17,424 nt of DNA from JAIPEI01 sp041685835 (lineage in GTDB: Bacteria; Desulfobacterota; DSM-4660; Desulfatiglandales; HGW-15). Shown here piece by piece: positions 1 to 7,370 of this stretch (position 1 is the stretch's first letter; each line of letters opens with the position of its first letter). The DNA is taken from the NCBI GenBank assembly GCA_041685835.1, contig JAWLEX010000067.1:1-17424 (forward strand), written 5' to 3'. The notes under the pieces are model-generated. The model made no database searches, was not told where the DNA came from, and was given only the letters and a program-made list of their open reading frames with translations. A program made the position numbers and the translations under genes.

Positions 1-76
1 TCCCGATAGCGATTTCGATCCCGAAGAAACCAAACTAAACGCTTATTCTTAGTGCCAGTGCTCCTTGACTTTGGGT

Positions 77-94
77 TGCGGGCAAAGACCCGCA
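77..94. other. small hairpin in leading intergenic region
   Basis: TGCGGG and CCCGCA form a perfect 6-bp stem around a 6-nt loop. The DNA that follows is T-rich but has no immediate T-run, so it is at best a weak terminator for something left of the window. The rest of 1-230 holds no convincing gene. It contains degenerate short-period sequence: TTCGTG/TTCATGG-like units at about 128-150 and CGTGG/CCGTGG units at 190-219, the latter resembling the array at 5361-5400. Confidence 0.35.
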
Positions 95-230
95 TTAGTA
101 GTTTTATTTATTCTTTATCTTTATTAGTGTTCTTCGTGTACTTCATGGTGAAATAATCAATGGCAACAGGTAAGGCCGCTTCAGTGAAAATACGTGGCCC
201 GTTGTCCGTGGTTCGTGTATAAGGATCTTG

Positions 231-989
231 ATGGCAGGCACTCTTCGACTCGACAACATCGGCGTCATTCTGGTGGAACCGCAGATCCCGGAGAATATCG
301 GGGCCGCTGCGCGGGCCATGTCCAACATGGGCCTTCAACGCCTATCCCTGGTACGTCCCAAGAACTGCGACTTGAGCCGGATACTCAAGACCGCAACAGG
401 TCCCTCCATGGATGTTATCGAAAACATGGACGTCTTTGACGAGTTCCTTCCGGCCATAGGGGCTTATGGATACGTCATAGGGACCACGGCCCGCCTCGGA
501 GCAAATCGCCCCGCATTCACGAACCCGCACGAGCTCGCCGCGCAATTGATCTCGATCACCCAGAAGAACCTGGCCGCCCTGGTCTTCGGGCCGGAAGACC
601 GCGGGCTTTCCAACGAGCACCTTCGATACTGCCACAGCATCGCCACGATTCCCACGGCGGGGTTTTCCTCGCTCAATCTGGCTCAGGGGGTCATGGTCTT
701 CTGCTACGAGATCTTCCTTGCCGGCAGAAAGCATGAGACAAAGTCAACCCCCCGTCTCGCCGACAAGTTCGAACTCGAAGGGATGTACGGTCACCTCCGG
801 GATGTCCTGGAAAAAATCGGCTTCCTTAACCCCCAGAACCCGGAGCACTGGATGCTCATCATTCGAAGGTTTCTCTCCCGCATGCCTCTTCAGTCACGCG
901 AAGTGCGGGTGATCCGCGGCATCTGCCGCCAGCTCGACTGGTATACCGGTCAAATAGAGAAGCGCCAAGGCCGGGATCGGGCCAAGTAG
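231..989 (+). CDS. trmJ: TrmJ-family RNA 2'-O-methyltransferase
   Basis: SPOUT-fold SAM-dependent methyltransferase of the TrmH/TrmJ family. Family members 2'-O-methylate the ribose at position 32 of tRNA anticodon loops; that exact substrate is inferred by family. Visible motifs are the N-terminal PENIGAAARAMSNMG segment, LVFGPEDRGLSN in the middle, and IPTAGFSSLNLAQGVMVF forming the knotted cofactor site. The length of 252 aa is normal. The ATG at 231 is chosen because AAGGA at 221-225 lies 5 nt upstream; a TTG at 228 is in frame but poorly spaced. The C-terminal helical extension (EHWMLIIRRFLSR) is typical of TrmJ. The stop lies only 3 bp from the stop of the convergent panP gene, with no terminator between them. 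Confidence 0.93.
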   Translation: MAGTLRLDNIGVILVEPQIPENIGAAARAMSNMGLQRLSLVRPKNCDLSRILKTATGPSMDVIENMDVFDEFLPAIGAYGYVIGTTARLGANRPAFTNPHELAAQLISITQKNLAALVFGPEDRGLSNEHLRYCHSIATIPTAGFSSLNLAQGVMVFCYEIFLAGRKHETKSTPRLADKFELEGMYGHLRDVLEKIGFLNPQNPEHWMLIIRRFLSRMPLQSREVRVIRGICRQLDWYTGQIEKRQGRDRAK

Positions 990-992
990 GCT

Positions 993-2651
993 TCAGGGGC
1001 TGATCCTGTGAAAGGCCGGTTCGAACTCCCGCCAGATCTCAAGACCGATCCTCTCCTGGGTCTTTACAATATCCTCGAGCACAGCGCGGTCTGTGAGGGG
1101 ATTGGCAAGGACGGCCCTGAGGACAACGATCCGCTGGGGCCGGTATTGCGTGGACTCGAGCGTGGTCCGGGACACAAATGTGGAGTCGTCCCTTCGAAGG
1201 GCCTTGTGAAGCTTGATGTTCAGGGCGTTTATAAGGCGGTTGATCTTTCGAAGGATCCCTTCCGGGCCCTTTCCTTTTCCGGCATCTCTCTCTTTCCTGG
1301 ACAAGACCTCTCTCACGGGTCTCGGAACGAATCGATAGTTCAGTATAAATAGTTGCGGACGATTCATGACCTCGAAGTCTCCCCTGGATTCGAGCAGGCT
1401 CAGGAGCGTTTCCGTGTTCATCCGGGCGCTTTCAAACAGCAGCGCATACCCCTGGCGTCCCAGGATCTTGAGGCTTGCCCACGGCTTTAGCGCTGCAAAG
1501 GGCCGGGACCCTTCCAGGGTGAACCGCCCGGTATCCACGGAGTTGTGGCGAATGATATAGTTCGAGGTGTGCTTCAGGTGGTTAAGGTCCTTCTCGTTTC
1601 GGAACAGGACCAGGCCCATGGTCATTGGACAGTAGAGCAGTTTGTGCGCGTCGATGGAAACGGAGTCCGCCTTCTCGATACCGCGGAACATATCCCGGTA
1701 TTCGTCCACCAGCAGCACGCTTCCTCCCCAGCAGGCATCCACGTGAAAATGGGCGCCGGCTTCCCGGCTGACCTCTGCTATTGAATCCAGGTCGTCGATG
1801 CTGCCGGTCTCCGTGGTACCCGCGATACCGACTATAGCAATGACCCGCTCGTCACTGCCCAGGGCTCGGATCCGCCGTTTCAGCCTGCCCACATCCATGC
1901 GGTTGTCGGAATCCACGGGTATGCTCACCACATTGTCCGTCCCGATACCCAGGAGGTCGGCCGCCTTGTTGATGGAATAATGCCCCCTGGCCGACACCAG
2001 GATCAAGGCCCTGCGGCACTTGTAGTGAGCAAGGGCTCGCCCCATGCCTTCCTTGCGGACCCCCCCGAAAGCACCTTCAGGCGCAAAGGCCTTTCCCCGG
2101 GAGACGGCCAGGGCCGTGAGATTGGCCAGAGTACCGTCCGCGGTCACATTACCGAGGCTCACCCCGGGGTTCTGGATGTTTTTTTCGTAAAAGCGGTCGG
2201 TCCGGCCGAACACCAGGCGGTGAAACCACGTGACGAACTCCTTTTCCACAAAGCTGGAGGCCTTTGCCGTCTCGATCTTCACCTGGTTCTGATTGAGGGT
2301 TGCGATGATCATCTCGAGCAGGATCATAAAGTAGGGGACAGGGCTGATCATGTGACCGATGTAATAAGGGCTCCCGACTTTCACCGAATGGGCCACTACA
2401 TTTTCCTTGATCTCCTCCAGCACGTCACGAATGAGCATTGGCCTCAGCGGGACGGCTGTCCTGTTGAAGATCTCGCTGAGTTCGGGGAGCGAGATGCTGC
2501 TGTGAATGCCCCCCTTCTCCCTGAAAAACCCATGGATCATTTCAAGGAGTTCGTGGCCGAACTCCACGAACTTGTCAGGCGAGTCCGGCATGATGAAGAG
2601 TTTCCGGAGCACCTCCATGCTCGCTTTGATTTCTCTGGGACTCTCACTCAT
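993..2651 (-). CDS. panP: PLP-dependent aspartate 1-decarboxylase, PanP-like
   Basis: Group II (fold type I) pyridoxal-phosphate decarboxylase of 552 aa. The long conserved stretches match what I know of Vibrio PanP: AHSVKVGSPYYIGHM (87-101), NQNQVKIET (120-128), RGHYSINKA with His224 expected to stack on PLP, the HVDACWGG segment with Asp305, and SIDAHKLLY with Lys337 as the Schiff-base lysine. PanP decarboxylates L-aspartate to beta-alanine for pantothenate and CoA, replacing the pyruvoyl enzyme PanD. Specificity here is inferred from overall similarity; a glutamate, tyrosine or other group II decarboxylase cannot be fully excluded. Residues 445-490 carry a charged insert. The start at 2651 has only a weak upstream AAAAGG; Met12 is an alternative. 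nadA lies about 123 bp upstream on the same strand. Confidence 0.85.
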   Translation of the reverse strand: MSESPREIKASMEVLRKLFIMPDSPDKFVEFGHELLEMIHGFFREKGGIHSSISLPELSEIFNRTAVPLRPMLIRDVLEEIKENVVAHSVKVGSPYYIGHMISPVPYFMILLEMIIATLNQNQVKIETAKASSFVEKEFVTWFHRLVFGRTDRFYEKNIQNPGVSLGNVTADGTLANLTALAVSRGKAFAPEGAFGGVRKEGMGRALAHYKCRRALILVSARGHYSINKAADLLGIGTDNVVSIPVDSDNRMDVGRLKRRIRALGSDERVIAIVGIAGTTETGSIDDLDSIAEVSREAGAHFHVDACWGGSVLLVDEYRDMFRGIEKADSVSIDAHKLLYCPMTMGLVLFRNEKDLNHLKHTSNYIIRHNSVDTGRFTLEGSRPFAALKPWASLKILGRQGYALLFESARMNTETLLSLLESRGDFEVMNRPQLFILNYRFVPRPVREVLSRKERDAGKGKGPEGILRKINRLINALNIKLHKALRRDDSTFVSRTTLESTQYRPQRIVVLRAVLANPLTDRAVLEDIVKTQERIGLEIWREFEPAFHRISP

Positions 2652-2662
2652 GGAAGACTGAA

Positions 2663-2762
2663 ACCTTTTCTCTTGTTTTCTCCTGCAAAGGCGCAGCGCG
2701 GCACCGGCTCAACCAAAAAGGACCAAAAACCTCTTATCTCTCTCAAAGACACTAAGGCTGAA
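2663..2762. repeat. two decayed copies of the CTCGCAAAGACGC intergenic repeat
   Basis: Between nadA and panP, two stretches (about 2663-2700 and 2726-2760) have the pattern AACC, a pyrimidine run, then CTGCAAAGGCGC or CTCAAAGACACTAAGG. They look like degenerated versions of the tandem unit at 3749-3843. No terminator is evident, so panP may be read from nadA. Confidence 0.4.
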
Positions 2763-2774
2763 AAAACCCGAAAG

Positions 2775-3686
2775 TCAGGAAGCAGGAACAGCCAGCATGC
2801 GGTCCACAGCCCGCTTGGCCCGAGCACGGATCTCCTCGGGCACAACCACCACCGGCGACATGTTCTCGAGCGCCTCGAGGACATGGGGAAGCCCGGTCTT
2901 TTTCATGTTCTTGCAGACCATGCCGGGATCGGCCGGAATGAACTCCTTGTCCGGGGCGGCCTTGGTGAGCGGGTGCAGGATGCCGGTCTCCGTACCGATG
3001 ATGAAGGATTCATGCCGGGATTCCCGGGCCAGCGCGATCATTCCCGAGGTGCTTTTGACCTCATCGGCCAGGTCCAGGACCTCGGGCCGGCACTCGGGGT
3101 GGGCCACGAAGACGGCCCCGGGGTGAGCCGCCTTTACCTCCTTGACACGGGCCGCCTTTAAGCGGTCGTGCACGATGCAGTAGCCGTCCCAATAATCCAT
3201 GTCCCTTTTCGTACAACGGATGACGTATTGGGCCAGGTTCCGGTCCGGGGTCATGAAGATCCGCCGCAAGGGATCGATGGTGTTCACCACCCGCACTGCA
3301 TTGGCCGAGGTACAGCACATGTCGCTTTCCGCCTTCACCTCCGCCGTGGTGTTCACGTAACTGAGCACGAAAAGACCCGGCTGTTCAGCCTTCTTCCGCC
3401 TCACGTCCTCCTCGTTGACCATGTCGGCCATGGGGCATCCGGCGTTTTCGACCGGAAGGAGCACGGTCTTGTCAGGAGACAGGATGGCCGCTGTTTCCGC
3501 CATGAACCTCACACCGCAGAAAACGACCACTTCCGACTCTGTGCGGGCGGCCCGTATGGAGAGATCCAGGGAGTCGCCGCACATATCGGCCACGTCCTGC
3601 ACCTCGGGTACCTGGTAGTTATGGGCAAGGATGACGGCATTCCGCTTCCTGGCCATTTCTCGAATCCGGGAATGAAGATCGTTCAT
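2775..3686 (-). CDS. nadA: Quinolinate synthase A
   Basis: [4Fe-4S] enzyme that condenses iminoaspartate with dihydroxyacetone phosphate to quinolinate in de novo NAD synthesis. The 303-aa length is that of the compact NadA class. The three cluster cysteines are visible at the spacing of that class: Cys84 in AGCPMADM, Cys170 in DGYCIVH and Cys258 in GMVCKNMK. Substrate-site motifs include AHNYQVPEVQDVAD (21-34), SYVNTTAEVKAESD (109-122), TSANAV, HPECRPEV (196-203) and the TETG loop (232-235). AAGGGGA lies about 10 nt upstream of the ATG. nadB and nadC are not in the window. It is upstream of panP on the same strand, so two aspartate-consuming cofactor pathways may be co-transcribed. Confidence 0.97.
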   Translation of the reverse strand: MNDLHSRIREMARKRNAVILAHNYQVPEVQDVADMCGDSLDLSIRAARTESEVVVFCGVRFMAETAAILSPDKTVLLPVENAGCPMADMVNEEDVRRKKAEQPGLFVLSYVNTTAEVKAESDMCCTSANAVRVVNTIDPLRRIFMTPDRNLAQYVIRCTKRDMDYWDGYCIVHDRLKAARVKEVKAAHPGAVFVAHPECRPEVLDLADEVKSTSGMIALARESRHESFIIGTETGILHPLTKAAPDKEFIPADPGMVCKNMKKTGLPHVLEALENMSPVVVVPEEIRARAKRAVDRMLAVPAS

Positions 3687-3748
3687 GGGTCTGAATCCCC
3701 TTTTCTTCGTAAGCCTCGTTCCTCGTCAACTTGACACCTCATGGCTGA

Positions 3749-3843
3749 AAGATCAAAACCTTTTTTCCTCTCGCAAAGACGCTGAGACGCCAAGAAAAGA
3801 TCAAAACCATTTTTTGTTTCTCGCAAAGACGCCGAGACGCTAA
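3749..3843. repeat. tandem pair of CTCGCAAAGACGC-type repeats
   Basis: Two units with a 48-50-bp period, at 3749-3792 and 3797-3843. Each reads AAGATCAAAACC, a T-run, CTCGCAAAGACGC, GAGACGC, AAGA. Units are near-identical, differing by small indels and single bases. Related decayed pieces lie at 2663-2762, 4078-4094 (CACAAAGACGC) and, in both orientations, 11877-11945. They sit upstream of nadA and carry no open frame of interest. Role unknown. Confidence 0.7.
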
Positions 3844-3865
3844 GATGGAACATAAATCAAACTCT

Positions 3866-3898
3866 GGGCACTGGTCGGTTTCCAATCCAGAAATGAGA
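3866..3898 (+). repeat. left-end fragment (A') of the MITE-like repeat
   Basis: GGGCACTGG, then GTTTCCAAT.CAGAAATGAG, matches the inner-left segment of the ~174-bp repeat, with a few substitutions. It stops just before the full copy that starts at 3903, giving an incomplete tandem arrangement. Confidence 0.7.
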
Positions 3899-3902
3899 TA
3901 GC

Positions 3903-4076
3903 GCCCATCCAGAAACGCTTTTTGGGCACTGGCAAGTTTCCAATTCAGAAATGAGGATTTTTTGTCAAGATCAAGGACATCAAGAGGTTGCGCGGAGGCG
4001 TACTTGCGTACGCCGCACAAGGAATCCCGCAGATTGACGCAGAGATTGCGGAAAACAGCCGTTTCCGAATGGAATC
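3903..4076 (+). mobile_element. MITE-like palindromic repeat, copy A (full, older)
   Basis: Full-length copy starting GCCCATCCAGAAACG and ending GAATGGAATC. The core palindrome centres on GGCGTAC-ttgc-GTACGCC (3997-4014). The right end has drifted from the consensus TTTCTGGATGGAAAC, and the flanks 3895-3902 and 4077-4084 do not match. The copy is therefore older than copies B and E, or rearranged by neighbouring fragment A'. It ends about 50 bp before the start of the M24 peptidase gene and may shape its leader. Confidence 0.85.
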
Positions 4077-4125
4077 TATTTCACAAAGACGCAAATTGAC
4101 CCTGTATCGAAAGGCCAACTCGCAT

Positions 4126-5313
4126 ATGAATACCAAGCTTCCCGGCAGAGAGGAAATCCTCGATAGAATCGAACGCCTCAAGACCGCCCTTGCACGAGAG
4201 CACCTTGACGGGGCCCTCATTGTGCAGAAGGTGGACCTCTATTACTTCAGCGGCACCGATCAGGACGCCCACCTATGGGTCCCGGCATCGGGAGAGCCGG
4301 TCCTCCTGCTTCGAAAGAGCCTTGAAAGGGCCCACGCCGACGCCCTACTGGATAACATCATTCCTATTGTGAGCCTGCGCGACCTCCCCGACCATCTGAA
4401 CACGGCCTCAGGGCGGCCCAGGCGCGTGGGATTGGAACTGGATGTGCTCCCTGCCGCTCTCTACCTACAGTACACAAGCCTGTTGAGAGACATGGAATTC
4501 GTGGACGCATCCCACATAGTGCGAAAGCTGCGCATGATAAAGTCGGAGTATGAGATATCCCGAATGCGCAAGGCGGCCGTACTGGCAGACCGGCTGTTCG
4601 AAAAAATTCCCGGCTTCATCCGGGAGTCCGCAAATGAGACCGAGCTTGCCATAAGGGCCGAGGAATTCTACCGGAGGAACGGGCACCCGGGCATCTCCAG
4701 GACGCGCGCCTTTAACATGGAAAGCATATACGGGCACATAATGGCCGGGCCCGGAGGGGCCGAACCCAGCGGCACAGTGGGTCCGACCGGCGGTGTGGGG
4801 CTTGGACCCTGGTTCAGCCAGGGCGCGGGCTGGACTCCCATTCGACCGGGCGAACCTATAATGGTGGATTACACCGCCTGTGCGGACGGCTACCTGGCGG
4901 ACCAGGCGCGTGTCTATTCCGTCGGACCCCTTCCGGAACACATGAATCGGGCCCACGCGGTTATGGTGGAGGTCCAGGACTTCGTTGCCGATGCCGGGCG
5001 GGCGGGCGTTCCGGTTCGCTGTCTCTATGAAAAAGCCCTTGGAATCGTAAAAGGCGCCGGCCTGCTCGATGGATTCATGGGGTCTCCCCAACCCGTCCCA
5101 TTTTTAGGGCACGGAGTAGGCCTCGAACTGGACGAATGGCCCGTCATCATGGGGCAAACCGAACTGGTTCTCGAAGAAGGAATGACCGTGGCAATCGAGC
5201 CCAAGGTCATATTTCCCGGAAAAGGAGTTGTCGGCGTGGAAAACACCTTTGCTGTTGGGCCGCACGGGATGAAACGGCTGAACGCCTTTCCCGACGACCT
5301 CGTGGTTCTCTAA
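4126..5313 (+). CDS. M24 family metallopeptidase (Xaa-Pro aminopeptidase/dipeptidase type)
   Basis: Two-domain pita-bread metallopeptidase, cytosolic. Residues about 8-140 form a creatinase-like N-terminal domain, containing the DLYYFSGTDQDAHL segment. Residues 145-395 form the catalytic domain. All five dinuclear metal ligands are present: Asp248 (MVDYT), Asp259 (LADQARVY), His329 (LGHGVGLELDE), Glu358 (AIEPKV) and Glu372 (GVENTF). Members remove N-terminal residues before proline or cleave X-Pro dipeptides; substrate is not resolvable here. The frame is open from 3988, but the first 46 codons are translation of the mobile repeat and its flank. The ATG at 4126 gives the normal length (395 aa) and a normal N-terminus, although its upstream AAGG is weak and distant. 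It is monocistronic, with long non-coding stretches on both sides. Confidence 0.9.
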   Translation: MNTKLPGREEILDRIERLKTALAREHLDGALIVQKVDLYYFSGTDQDAHLWVPASGEPVLLLRKSLERAHADALLDNIIPIVSLRDLPDHLNTASGRPRRVGLELDVLPAALYLQYTSLLRDMEFVDASHIVRKLRMIKSEYEISRMRKAAVLADRLFEKIPGFIRESANETELAIRAEEFYRRNGHPGISRTRAFNMESIYGHIMAGPGGAEPSGTVGPTGGVGLGPWFSQGAGWTPIRPGEPIMVDYTACADGYLADQARVYSVGPLPEHMNRAHAVMVEVQDFVADAGRAGVPVRCLYEKALGIVKGAGLLDGFMGSPQPVPFLGHGVGLELDEWPVIMGQTELVLEEGMTVAIEPKVIFPGKGVVGVENTFAVGPHGMKRLNAFPDDLVVL

Positions 5314-5360
5314 ACCTGAACGCCGCTTTTGCCGCGGGTCCCGGGAATTCATGTTAAGGA

Positions 5361-5400
5361 TCGTGGCTCGTGGTTCGTGGCGCGTGCTTCGTGGCGCGTG
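5361..5400. repeat. degenerate TCGTGG/CGCGTG short tandem array
   Basis: About five imperfect 8-9-bp units, such as TCGTGGC, TCGTGGT, TCGTGGC, GCGTGCT and TCGTGGC. Similar units occur upstream of trmJ (190-219). No coding potential was seen. Confidence 0.65.
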
Positions 5401-5418
5401 AAGTTTTGGTTTTTTCAT

Positions 5419-5506
5419 CCCTTAACACCTTAATCGCTTAACCACTTAAACCCTTAACATCTGATTTACCACCTCAACACCTTAACGCCTCAAGACCTTA
5501 ACACCT
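5419..5506. repeat. degenerate CTTAACACC short tandem array
   Basis: About nine imperfect 8-10-bp units built on CCTTAACACC, CGCTTAACCA, CTTAAACCC, CCTCAACACC and CCTTAACGCC. Spacing is irregular and there are no unique spacers, so this is not CRISPR. It lies in the long spacer before the kinase gene, directly after the TCGTGG array. Confidence 0.7.
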
Positions 5507-5510
5507 ATTA

Positions 5511-5534
5511 CCGGCATCCTATGTCATATGCCGG
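5511..5534. other. hairpin CCGGCAT/ATGCCGG
   Basis: Perfect 7-bp inverted repeat with a 10-nt loop immediately after the CTTAACACC array. No T-run follows, so it is not a canonical terminator, although it could mark the 3' end of the M24 transcript. Confidence 0.4.
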
Positions 5535-5832
5535 GGGCCGATTTCATGCCCACCGTTGAAGACACATAAATTCATCATAGACATTGACGCCTTCTTGTGG
5601 TATATTTTGATATCAAATCATTACGTTGATATATCCCTACTGGAAACCAAAGGGGCTCTGCAAGTCGTATTGTTGTAAAAATTACCTGATTACATAGACT
5701 TACCGTTTCCCACAGGCCACGAAGGAATTCCAGTCGGCACTGCCGCGTTGATCGGAAAAGGAGGGGCAAGGCTTTCCCCGGTTTACGCGTACCTACTCTG
5801 ATGTCCGGAATCACGACCATGGGTGGGTCAAG
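5535..5832. other. non-coding spacer with a 12-bp palindrome
   Basis: I see no convincing gene here. A 94-codon minus-strand frame covers 5575-5859 but has no recognisable features. TTTGATATCAAA at 5606-5617 is a perfect 12-bp palindrome in an AT-rich patch and could be an operator. The local composition is more AT-rich than the flanking genes. Confidence 0.35.
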
Positions 5833-5857
5833 GCGGATTTTTACCGTAAAAATTCGC
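5833..5857. promoter_or_regulatory. 12-bp-arm inverted repeat upstream of the kinase operon
   Basis: GCGGATTTTTAC, a single C, then GTAAAAATTCGC. The arms match apart from one G-T pair, and the 17-bp centre (5837-5853) is perfect. It ends about 109 bp before the chosen kinase start. A one-base centre with no loop suits a dimeric DNA-binding protein better than an RNA hairpin. Operator function is inferred. Confidence 0.45.
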
Positions 5858-5881
5858 ATCGCCCCATTATCAAAAAGAAGT

Positions 5882-5916
5882 TAGCTGTTAAGCTATTAAA
5901 CTGTTGAGCTGTTAAG
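5882..5916. repeat. degenerate AGCTGTTAA short array
   Basis: Four imperfect units (TAGCTGTTA, AGCTATTAA, ACTGTTGAG, CTGTTAAGC) with a period near 9 bp, just before the kinase reading frame. It is a third type of short-period array in this spacer. Confidence 0.5.
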
Positions 5917-5965
5917 CCGGAAAATGAGCAGCTTTACGCCTCCTGAGCTATCCGGAGACCATTGG

Positions 5966-7366
5966 ATGAACGAGCACGAATACAAGTCGGAATCAGCCCG
6001 TTCCAGCTCGTCAAAAGGAAGACTCATTCGAGCATCCAGGTGCGTTCAACGCAAACGCTCTTTGCCTCTGGAGTCCACAGGAGGACCTTCCCTTCAGGCG
6101 CTGCCGTGCGGACCGCACCCGTCCGAGGAAACGGCCCCGGCCGAAGACTCTCCTGTTATTTGTGATGAGTTTCTTCAGGAACTCGAAACCAGCTATACAG
6201 AAGTGTTTACTGCAGCCCCCGTGGGACTGGCCCTGACCTCGCCACAGGGCAGGATCATCATGTGCAATCCGGCCCTGGAACAGACATGCGGTTACACACG
6301 TGAAGAGCTCTTGAGTCTCTGCATCTGGGACTTTTACCTGGAACCCGCCCGGAGGCGCGAGTTAGTGCAGGTTCTTGGGCGGAAAGGTTTCGTGAGAGAC
6401 TTTACGGCGGCACTGATTCGAAAAGACGGTTCCCGCTTCACCGGGCGCATTTCCATGGCACCGGTCTACAGGAAAGGCCAAAAGGTCTTTATGACCGTGC
6501 TGCTGGATATCTCTGAAGAAGTAGAGGCGAAGAAGGCCCTTAAAGACGCTCGTAAGGCCCTGGCGGACAGTCGGGAGCAGCTCAATCAGGCGCAGAAGAT
6601 GGGTGCTCTCGGAGTCCTGTTGGCAGGAGTGGCACATGAAATCAACAACCCCGTCAACCAGATCATGTTCAACACCCCCCTGCTCCAGCGTATTTGGCGC
6701 GACTTGGAGCCTGAGATCGCGGCCCGTTCCTTCGAGGACCCGGAAAAGACTTTCGGCGGTCTCACACCCGATTTCCTGTGTGAAAACATCCCTCAACTCC
6801 TGGCCAACATGGAAACGGCCGCGATCCGCATTGCAAAGTTCGTTTCCGACCTCAAGCAGTTCTCTCGATATTCCGCCGTTAATGATAAGCAATCAGTCCA
6901 ACTGAATACGGCCGTTACCAACGCCGTCCGCCTGGCCCAGAGCTCCATAAAGAAAGCCGGTGCGAACCTTTCCCTGGACCTGGATGAACATCTTCCCCTG
7001 ATGAGGGGAAACCTTCAGAAGCTCGAGCAGATCAGCCTGAACCTTCTCATCAATGCCGTGCAGGCCATGGAAGGACACCCGGGGGACGTTCAAATCCGCA
7101 CCCGAACCGCTTCGGACGGCGGGCTGGTGCTCTCGGTTTCCGATACGGGCAAAGGGATCCCTGAAGAAGTCGCGGAACGGATCTTTGATCCGTTCGTCAC
7201 GAACCGGCAGGGCCAAGGAGGAACCGGCCTGGGTCTTTCAGTAACGCAGAGCCTGGTCAAGGCGCACGGAGGGGACATCCGCTTCGACACCAGGGAGGGC
7301 ATGGGAACCACCTTTTACGTGTGGCTCCCTTCCCTGCCCGATTCAACCCCAAAGGAAGGCCTATAG
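5966..7366 (+). CDS. PAS-domain sensor histidine kinase, NtrB-like
   Basis: First gene of a two-component operon. Numbered from 5966 (466 aa): residues 1-65 are polar and low-complexity. A PAS domain spans about 72-186, with the FTAAPVGLALTSPQGRIIMCNPA signature. A short coiled coil (KALKDARKALADSREQLNQ) follows, then the HisKA dimerisation domain with the phosphoacceptor His224 in AGVAHEINNPVNQ. The HATPase domain shows the N box (SLNLLINAVQ), G1 (DTGKG) and G2 (GGTGLGLSV) motifs. No membrane segment is visible, so it should be cytosolic and sense through PAS; the ligand is unknown. ATG 5966 is preferred because GGAGA lies 7 nt upstream. An upstream ATG at 5924 adds 14 residues but has only GGA at poor spacing. 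The regulator gene starts 4 bp after the stop. Confidence 0.93.
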   Translation: MNEHEYKSESARSSSSKGRLIRASRCVQRKRSLPLESTGGPSLQALPCGPHPSEETAPAEDSPVICDEFLQELETSYTEVFTAAPVGLALTSPQGRIIMCNPALEQTCGYTREELLSLCIWDFYLEPARRRELVQVLGRKGFVRDFTAALIRKDGSRFTGRISMAPVYRKGQKVFMTVLLDISEEVEAKKALKDARKALADSREQLNQAQKMGALGVLLAGVAHEINNPVNQIMFNTPLLQRIWRDLEPEIAARSFEDPEKTFGGLTPDFLCENIPQLLANMETAAIRIAKFVSDLKQFSRYSAVNDKQSVQLNTAVTNAVRLAQSSIKKAGANLSLDLDEHLPLMRGNLQKLEQISLNLLINAVQAMEGHPGDVQIRTRTASDGGLVLSVSDTGKGIPEEVAERIFDPFVTNRQGQGGTGLGLSVTQSLVKAHGGDIRFDTREGMGTTFYVWLPSLPDSTPKEGL

Positions 7367-7370
7367 AGTC

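Noticed and set aside
1980..3161. A 393-codon plus-strand open frame.
   Set aside because: It runs antisense to panP and nadA, whose minus-strand products have complete family motifs. It has no recognisable domain and is a by-product of GC-rich codon usage.
3988..4125. N-terminal extension of the M24 peptidase.
   Set aside because: These 46 codons are translated mobile repeat and flank; the family's normal N-terminus begins at the ATG at 4126.
4465..5091. A 208-codon minus-strand frame.
   Set aside because: Antisense shadow of the M24 peptidase gene, which has all five metal ligands.
5419..5506. Possible CRISPR array.
   Set aside because: Units are 8-10 bp, degenerate and contiguous, with no unique spacers and no cas genes nearby.
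5575..5859. A 94-codon minus-strand frame in the spacer before the kinase.
   Set aside because: No family resemblance, and it includes the palindromes at 5606 and 5837; no basis to call it a gene.
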